13,818 nucleotides of DNA from Coprinopsis marcescibilis (lineage: Eukaryota > Basidiomycota > Agaricomycetes > Agaricales > Psathyrellaceae), in assembly GCA_004369085.1 (NCBI GenBank), contig ML210488.1, positions 7,925-21,742 of the forward strand. The letters run 5' to 3'. Numbering within the stretch: position 1 is the first letter of the stretch; each line of letters begins with the position of its first letter. Shown here one piece after another: positions 8,835-13,818 of the stretch. Position numbers and translations under genes: made by a program. A model generated the notes under the pieces. The model ran no database searches. It saw only the letters and a program-made list of their open reading frames with translations, and had not been told where the DNA came from.

Positions 8835-9408
8835 AGGTGGGTTTCCCCGAAATCACGCACCCCCTTATGTAAGCTGATGGGCCCCCGACTTCGACCACCA
8901 TCTTCTCCCGCCCAACATGCTGGTTGTTTGCAATTCTTTCTAGGAATGGTTGAGATGGATTGTATCTACACTTCTTAGAAAAAAGAATTGAAAAAAAAAA
9001 TATTTTGAGAGAGGAGAAGGACTTTTTTGAAAACATGCAAAACTGCTCAGAATGGGTTTCTAACACATTTGGGAAGCAAAAGAAAAAAAATCAATATTTC
9101 TGACCTTCAGAATTTGGTGGCTGACTAATTGGGTTTGGAGCCAAGCCTTTTCCCAAAATGGAAGGCTCCCACCTTCCAGGATTGGGTAATGATTTTCGCC
9201 CCTCATGGTCTGAGTTAAGCTCAGTAATGCTCCTAGACTACAGAAATCGTGCTTAATGTAAGATATAGGGTGATTTATAACTTCAGAAAATGTTAAGAGA
9301 AAGTTTGGATTTTTTGTTTTTCGAAAATCCTGAATTTGGCAGGGCTTGGCACCAAGCCCTTGCTTAGTAAGTTACATAAAGGGTGCGCGATTTCGACGAA
9401 ACGCACCT
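8835..9408 (+). mobile_element. MITE-like non-autonomous element, copy 1 (574 bp, TA target duplication)
   Basis: TIRs of 37-38 bp lie at 8835-8872 and 9372-9408. They begin AGGTG, end CTTATGTAA or CTTTATGTAA, and share CGAAATC and CGCACCC. A TA dinucleotide flanks each side (8833-8834, 9409-9410), as in Tc1/mariner/pogo-type insertion. The interior has no coding frame. A perfect subterminal palindrome, AGGGCTTGG-CA-CCAAGCCCT, lies at 9341-9360. Reverse-complemented copy 2 (12966-13543) matches in the TIRs, in the subterminal GGCTTGGCACCAAG and in an internal A-rich block AAGCAAAAGAAAAAAAATCA. The TA duplication would suit mobilisation by a pogo-like transposase, but no TIR of such an element is visible here to compare. 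Confidence 0.8.
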
Positions 9409-9410
9409 TA

Positions 9411-11591
9411 CTACACCACCATTTTTGAATGATGTTGTCTGGAGGTCATGTAAATGATGTGTGTGGAGGTCGCCGTGAGGTGCCGAGAGCTCCCTGGGAT
9501 ATCAGTGGCTGTCAAATCATCGGTTTTTTTGACATCAATGACACCAAATATCAGCAAATATCTGGGCTGTATGTCTGTCGGACCTCAGCGATTACATCCA
9601 CTGGAGCATGGGCATTTATTATAATTTCTCGCATATTGCTTGGGGCATTGGAATTCTTTGGCTTCTCATGTGAGGACAGGTCATACTGGTGGAACAACAG
9701 ATAATATTTGGGTATGTAGTAGTAGATGTAATACAAGTACATGTTGTGTAGGGGATAATAGCCATTCAATAACTAACAGTTCACCTCCAACTATAGTCAC
9801 TATACCCATAGTGGATACACACCCCTTGGCAAGAGCAGAAACCATGGTTACTGAAAAGAAAATGCATGTGGTTAGCAAGTAAAAGAGGGATCAGGTCTAT
9901 AGGCAGATGCACCTGGTATAAGGAACATGTAAATGCATTCAAGTTGCATTTGTGACATGTTTTGTCATCAAATGGTCAAATGCTGTCAAAGTGGTAAGAG
10001 GGAAGAAGGGAAGAGAGGTGTAGACTGTTGAGAGCTCCAGCTGTTAGCTTTATGCAGGGTAGAGAGGCTAACAAAGTGTACCTTTCCAACCTTGCAGAAG
10101 AACAAGACAGGAAGAAGACAAGTTGGAACTCTTGGGCAGTGCAACCTTCAACTAGGAGGTCATGTGTTGGCTGATCACAACACTGGCAGGTTGCAGAAAC
10201 CATGGCTTCGTGGGCAAACAAACAACCTGGCGCTTCAATCCCAAAGTCCATATCCATGTTGTACAGACTATGGAAAGGGAACCCCTAATCCCTCAAATGA
10301 CTTTGCATTCAAAGCTAAGCTATAGTCTCTTACATGATTTAACCCTATAGCAATGTCTTAGCCCAGCCATGTACCAATGCAAAACCCCTTTGTTTCCCTC
10401 AGGCGGAAGATATCATGAAACATTGGCTCTGGACATCAAATAAATGTCAGCATGGAGGTCCCCCAAACATCATTTTTGTTGATATTTACCTGTTATCACA
10501 CGGCAGTCATCAGGACATCATTCAGTGATGCTCCCAGACATCAAGCTCCCATACCATCCCAACATCAACCAAAAATGGTTGTGTACATGGCCAAATGCTG
10601 AAGTTGAAGCCATGTCGTCTTCAAACCACTATGACGTGATGTCGTCGTGAAACAATAGCATCACACTGTCTTCTGATACTGGGCCCAATCACCATCTTGA
10701 TCATGCTGCAAAGTTGATCAAGTGGTATCTCTCATGTTATTGAGGCTCTCTCTCCACTCTAAAATGGCATAAGTACTCTATATTGAATCTTTAAATGCAA
10801 AAAGTGAAGTTAAATTGACAAAAATGACCCAAATTAACCATGTATTCTGCAAAAAGAGACATGACCAAATGCCAACTCAGTGATTTCTTAATTTGGTAGG
10901 TGCTCCAGATTGGGAAACCATTGTCTAGAAGCACGATTGAGGTTGTTGCCCATGGAACTGCTTGCTCACTCAAAGGGTATTGGATTTCAGGTATAGAAAG
11001 TGATCACCAAGCTTCGCCCTATACCTCCTATCTCTGGTTATCCATGGTACAGACTCAGGGCTCAGTTGTAGTCTAGATCTTTGCACCCTGATTTTTGGGC
11101 CTCATTCTAACAGGGAAACACAAGCCCCCAGCTATGAACAGGCTCAATGCGTAAGCTGAAGGGTTTTTCTACCTTATTCCACTAAGTTTGGAATTTTAGC
11201 AAATTTTTAACTTGGTATAAACTCATACTTACTCATATCTCTTGTCTGTAGGTGTTGAGGATACCGAGAGAACACAACCAGACCTGCATGGTGCAGAGCA
11301 GTAATAAGGGGTAGAAATTACCATAAAAGGGCCTACCTATCATGATCAGCCATTTTCGTTTTGCTCATCCACAGTGCTGTGGCCCTAGAGTGGTGGAAAA
11401 CTGGTAGAATTTGGGAGTTTTTCTGGAAGAGCCTCACAAGCGCCTCTGCTTCTCACAACCCTGAAATCCTAATCTAGAAAGCAAGATCAATTAGAAGCCC
11501 TTATCAGACATGACTTGACATTGACACAACCCCTTATATGCTGAAAAATGTGTATTGGCCATGTTGTTTACCCCATCAATTAGCCACTACT
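9411..11591. other. Intergenic sequence without a supportable gene
   Basis: This 2.2 kb appears CpG-poor by eye and holds only short unrelated open frames. Visible small structures are: a near-exact direct repeat of about 20 bp at 9428-9447 and 9452-9471 (AATGATGT...TGGAGGTC); an inverted pair CTTGATCA/TGATCAAG inside longer arms at 10691-10726; an 8-bp inverted pair AGGTATAG/CTATACCT at 10989-11026; and a cluster of GACATCA/GATGTC words around 10430-10660. No tRNA or rRNA was recognised. Old, unrecognisable transposon DNA is the likeliest content. Confidence 0.45.
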
Positions 11592-12169
11592 ATGGGCTAC
11601 ACCTATGACATTCCAAATCTCATTGGCATTAATGATGAGGATCGTATCTCTCTTGCACTTGAAGCTATACTCCAGAGTCCATTAGGACCTGATGGAGTCC
11701 CATGAAGACATGGGCTGAAGCTCATGAGGCACAGATGAAGCTCACTCTGGCAGAGGAGGCCATCCTTGTTGACTGGATTAAGGTTCAAGGCCGGCGCGGT
11801 GTCCCAGTCACATATGAACTCCTTATCAACCATGCATCAGCCATTGCAGGCACCACTGTTGGCAAGAGTTGGCCCCATCGCTTCATGAAGTGCCATCCTG
11901 ACATCCTGGTCTGCAACTCACAGGCGCTTGAAAAATGCCATGCCAACAATGTCAACAAAGCTACGATCGATGGATTCTACGATATCATTGAGGAGGTTAT
12001 CACAAAATACAACATCCCTCCTGAGAATATTTACAACATGGATGAGAAGGGTATTCAACTTGGTGTCGGAAAGTGCATTGCTGCCATTATCATCCACAAA
12101 CAATCACCCAACAGTCTCCCAGTGAGCGCCCAAGCACATGCGCTAGGGATACACTATATGGATTCATGA
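11592..12169 (+). pseudogene. Relic of a second pogo-like transposase (N-terminal half)
   Basis: A frame opening at ATG 11592 gives DEDRISLALEAILQSPLGPDGV and stops at 11703. A second frame from about 11702 continues with AEAHEAQMKLTLAEEAILVD, WIKVQGRRGVPVTYELL, IAGTTVGKSWPHRFMKCHPD and YNIPPENIYNMDEKGIQLGV, ending at 12169. These are the CENPB-type DNA-binding domain and the first catalytic Asp (codon 12041-12043) of pogo/Tigger transposases. The psq-type HTH that should lie between the two frames is missing, so the frame change looks like an internal deletion. After GVGKCIAAIII the sequence stops resembling the family, and the other two catalytic Asp residues are absent. It cannot encode an active transposase. 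It is a different lineage from the gene at 1-1777, which reads AVDEVGCQPYG at the same motif. Confidence 0.75.
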
Positions 12170-12294
12170 GATTTTCTCCTGACCTTACAACACAGTTCCG
12201 CTCATGGTAGTCGGACCAGTGTAGAGGACGTGTCTTGCCTCCTCAGGGAGCTCGACGCACCCTCTCACATGACCACCGAACCTTTGCACATGAT

Positions 12295-12615
12295 TGTTGT
12301 ATCGTGTTTTCCCCTTTTTGGACTTTACTTATCCATATTTGGACATACTGCACTTAGATGGTAGAACAAGATTCTTTGTACCCCGTCAAGGTCTTAGTTA
12401 GGTGCGATAGAAGGCCTAACAAGTTTTTTTGTACTCTTTTAGCACAGACCATCCCTGTGTAGTATAAAAACCAAGGCATTGGCCTCGAGATTCTTTAGCT
12501 ATTTACCAGTGGGTATCAAGTTCAAATAAACCATGTTTCTCACCCCTATTCTCTCTCTGTCTCGTCTCGACCCTTCCTGCTTTGCTCACTATCCACTCTC
12601 CCTTCTCTCTCTACA
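12295..12615 (+). repeat. LTR-like or promoter-like segment (possible solo LTR)
   Basis: The segment begins TGTTGTATCG and can be ended at CTCTACA (12615), giving the TG...CA ends of retrotransposon LTRs. Inside are a TATA box TATAAAAA (12463-12470), AATAAA (12525-12530) and a long pyrimidine-rich run (12538-12614), in the order expected of U3-R-U5. The next bases, GGTGGTGTC, faintly resemble a primer-binding site. No identical 5-bp flanks were found and no second copy or retroelement protein is present. A lone promoter with a CT-rich leader is the main alternative. Confidence 0.35.
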
Positions 12616-12965
12616 CCGGTGGTGTCTACAGTCCCTTGTGTGGGGCTCTGTTGCATCTTGTCGTATCTTGTCTCGTGAGTGTTTGTGAAGGTCCTTGTCA
12701 TGCTAATTCTCTGTTTTTCTCGAACTATAGTCGTCTACTCTCCCTCTAGGTCCCCAGTTCATGAGCAACGCGCTTCAAATCATCTTGCACAGTGTCGTCA
12801 TGATAATAGTTATCTTCTGGGTTTCAGTGGAAGTGACCTTATTCAGCCTATTCCAGTTGTTGGGAAAAGGTCCTCTCAAATATGAGTTGACAGGAATCTG
12901 AAAAGAACTGTTATTATTAGAAATGTTAGTAAGATAGTAAAAATAGATGATTGAATAACACACTA
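12616..12965. other. Unassigned sequence after the LTR-like segment
   Basis: Only short open frames are present. The longest + frame from an ATG (12762, about 45 codons, MSNALQIILHSVV) is hydrophobic and matches nothing I recognise. It could be the start of a decayed retroelement internal region or simply chance. Confidence 0.3.
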
Positions 12966-13543
12966 AGGTAGGAGACAGTGAAATGCCACACCCTTATGTA
13001 ATCAAGGACTTGGTGCCAAGCCATGCCAAAATCGAGGTTTCAAAAAAAAACCCAACTTTTTTTGGAATAGAATTGCCCTGATTTCCTTGAGAAAGACTTT
13101 AAAGAGTAGTTATTCATAAATTAAAAGCTTTCATTTGCTAGGAACACCCCTTATAGAGTGCACAAGTTTGAGGCTTGAATCCTATGTCATGCTGACAAAG
13201 TGCCGTCCAAGCACCTACCATATTTGGAAGGCTTACTAATATGTCTTGACGCCAAGCTTTGCCAAAATCCTCTTGAAGAAATTTTGATTTTTTTTCTTTT
13301 GCTTTATAAATGAATAAAAAAGGGTTTCCTGCAATTTCCCCATGTTTTGTCAGATGAGGTTATAGTGAGCCGAGATCTTTATATTTTTCAAAATTACTTT
13401 CTGAGAACTCTTCCATACAAACCTCTCATTCATCCTCAGCACTTAGATTTCTGACTTGAGGCTGTATGCTGGAGGAGTTAGAGGTCCAAGGTTGAGGCAG
13501 ATGGTGCTTACATAAGGGTGCGGCATTCCGCTGTCTCCTACCT
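12966..13543 (-). mobile_element. MITE-like non-autonomous element, copy 2 (578 bp, TA target duplication), inverted relative to copy 1
   Basis: TIRs of 36 bp at 12966-13001 and 13508-13543 differ at only 3 positions. They begin AGGTAGGAGACAG and end CACCCTTATGTAA. TA flanks both sides (12964-12965, 13544-13545). The subterminal palindrome CTTGG-TG-CCAAG lies at 13009-13020, and the internal A/T-rich block shared with copy 1 is on the opposite strand. Length is within 4 bp of copy 1. There is no coding frame. The TIR halves are better conserved than in copy 1, which suggests a younger insertion or a different subfamily. Confidence 0.85.
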
Positions 13544-13545
13544 TA

Positions 13546-13818
13546 TGATCAAAAGGATTGATAAATATATTACCTGAATACTTTACCTGTTAGTGATGGT
13601 AAACTTAGACAAACCAAGAATAGATTATGAGATTAAAAGCCACTTGATATTCACTTGCAAACTACAGGATTGTAGAATTTGGCAAGTGCACACAAGGTAA
13701 GGGTGAATAAGCTGATGGGTAGTTGCAAACTTGGGCAGACAGAATACTGGGGTATAATGAGATGACTTGAGCTGGAATCTCCTCTTGAGATCCTTTGGAA
13801 CTGGTGGACTGGAACTAA
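13546..13818. other. Right-end flank, no feature seen
   Basis: AT-rich sequence after the right TA duplication of the second MITE. No open frame, RNA gene or repeat structure stands out. Confidence 0.4.

Noticed and set aside
9793..9815. Nested short palindromes TATAGT-C-ACTATA and CACTAT-ACCC-ATAGTG
   Set aside because: Six-base arms in AT-rich DNA are expected by chance; there is no context suggesting a site.
9976..10257. 93-codon minus-strand Cys-containing open frame
   Set aside because: The Cys spacing does not form a recognisable zinc finger, no splice partners were seen, and the surroundings are non-coding.
11162..11328. Possible small element from inverted GTTTTTCTACCTTATT and AATAAGGGGTAGAAA
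   Set aside because: The similarity needs a 2-nt gap, is only about 16 bp long and lacks duplicated flanks, so chance is likely.
1..13818. CRISPR arrays, bacterial operons, tRNA or rRNA genes, telomeric repeats
   Set aside because: No regularly spaced repeats, no ribosome-binding-site operon layout, no tRNA cloverleaf and no telomere-type tandem repeats were seen; the spliced genes indicate a fungal genome.

Overview
The window looks like a repeat-rich stretch of a filamentous basidiomycete (agaricomycete-type) genome. The grounds are short GT-AG introns (about 52-59 nt) that restore recognisable reading frames, and protein families that I associate with agaricomycete genomes: a DUF6589-type protein, a RecQ-like helicase and pogo/CENP-B-like transposases. 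I recognise no ordinary host gene, and the species cannot be named from the sequence. No database search was run; all family assignments are from recognition.

Layout. (1) 1-1777, + strand: the 3' part of a pogo-like DDE transposase gene with one intron, all three expected catalytic Asp residues, and a long charged coiled-coil tail. (2) 2090-8686: a DNA transposon of about 6.6 kb bounded by imperfect terminal inverted repeats of about 68-70 bp. It carries two divergent genes that fill it from TIR to TIR: a RecQ-like helicase (- strand, with a low-complexity C-terminal tail) and a DUF6589 protein, the probable transposase (+ strand). Both genes are damaged. The helicase lacks the segment where the Zn-binding cysteines are expected and its C-terminus lies in another frame. 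The DUF6589 gene has two in-frame stops and a frameshifting internal deletion. This pairing in one TIR-bounded unit is the main discovery candidate. (3) 8835-9408 and 12966-13543: two copies, in opposite orientation, of a MITE-like family of about 575 bp with 36-38 bp TIRs and TA target duplications. (4) 11592-12169: the relic of a second pogo-like transposase, broken in its N-terminal HTH and just after its first catalytic Asp. (5) About 12295-12615: an LTR-like or promoter-like segment with a TATA box, AATAAA and a pyrimidine-rich end. The remaining right-hand DNA (9411-11591, 12616-12965, 13546-13818) shows no gene I can support.

How the parts fit. In the large element the helicase and the DUF6589 protein start within 120 bp of each other and run outward, each ending just inside a TIR. 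That is what one expects of a self-contained autonomous transposon whose two proteins act together in transposition. This copy is decayed; several apparent changes fit C-to-T transitions. The window as a whole reads as a graveyard of nested or adjacent DNA transposons.
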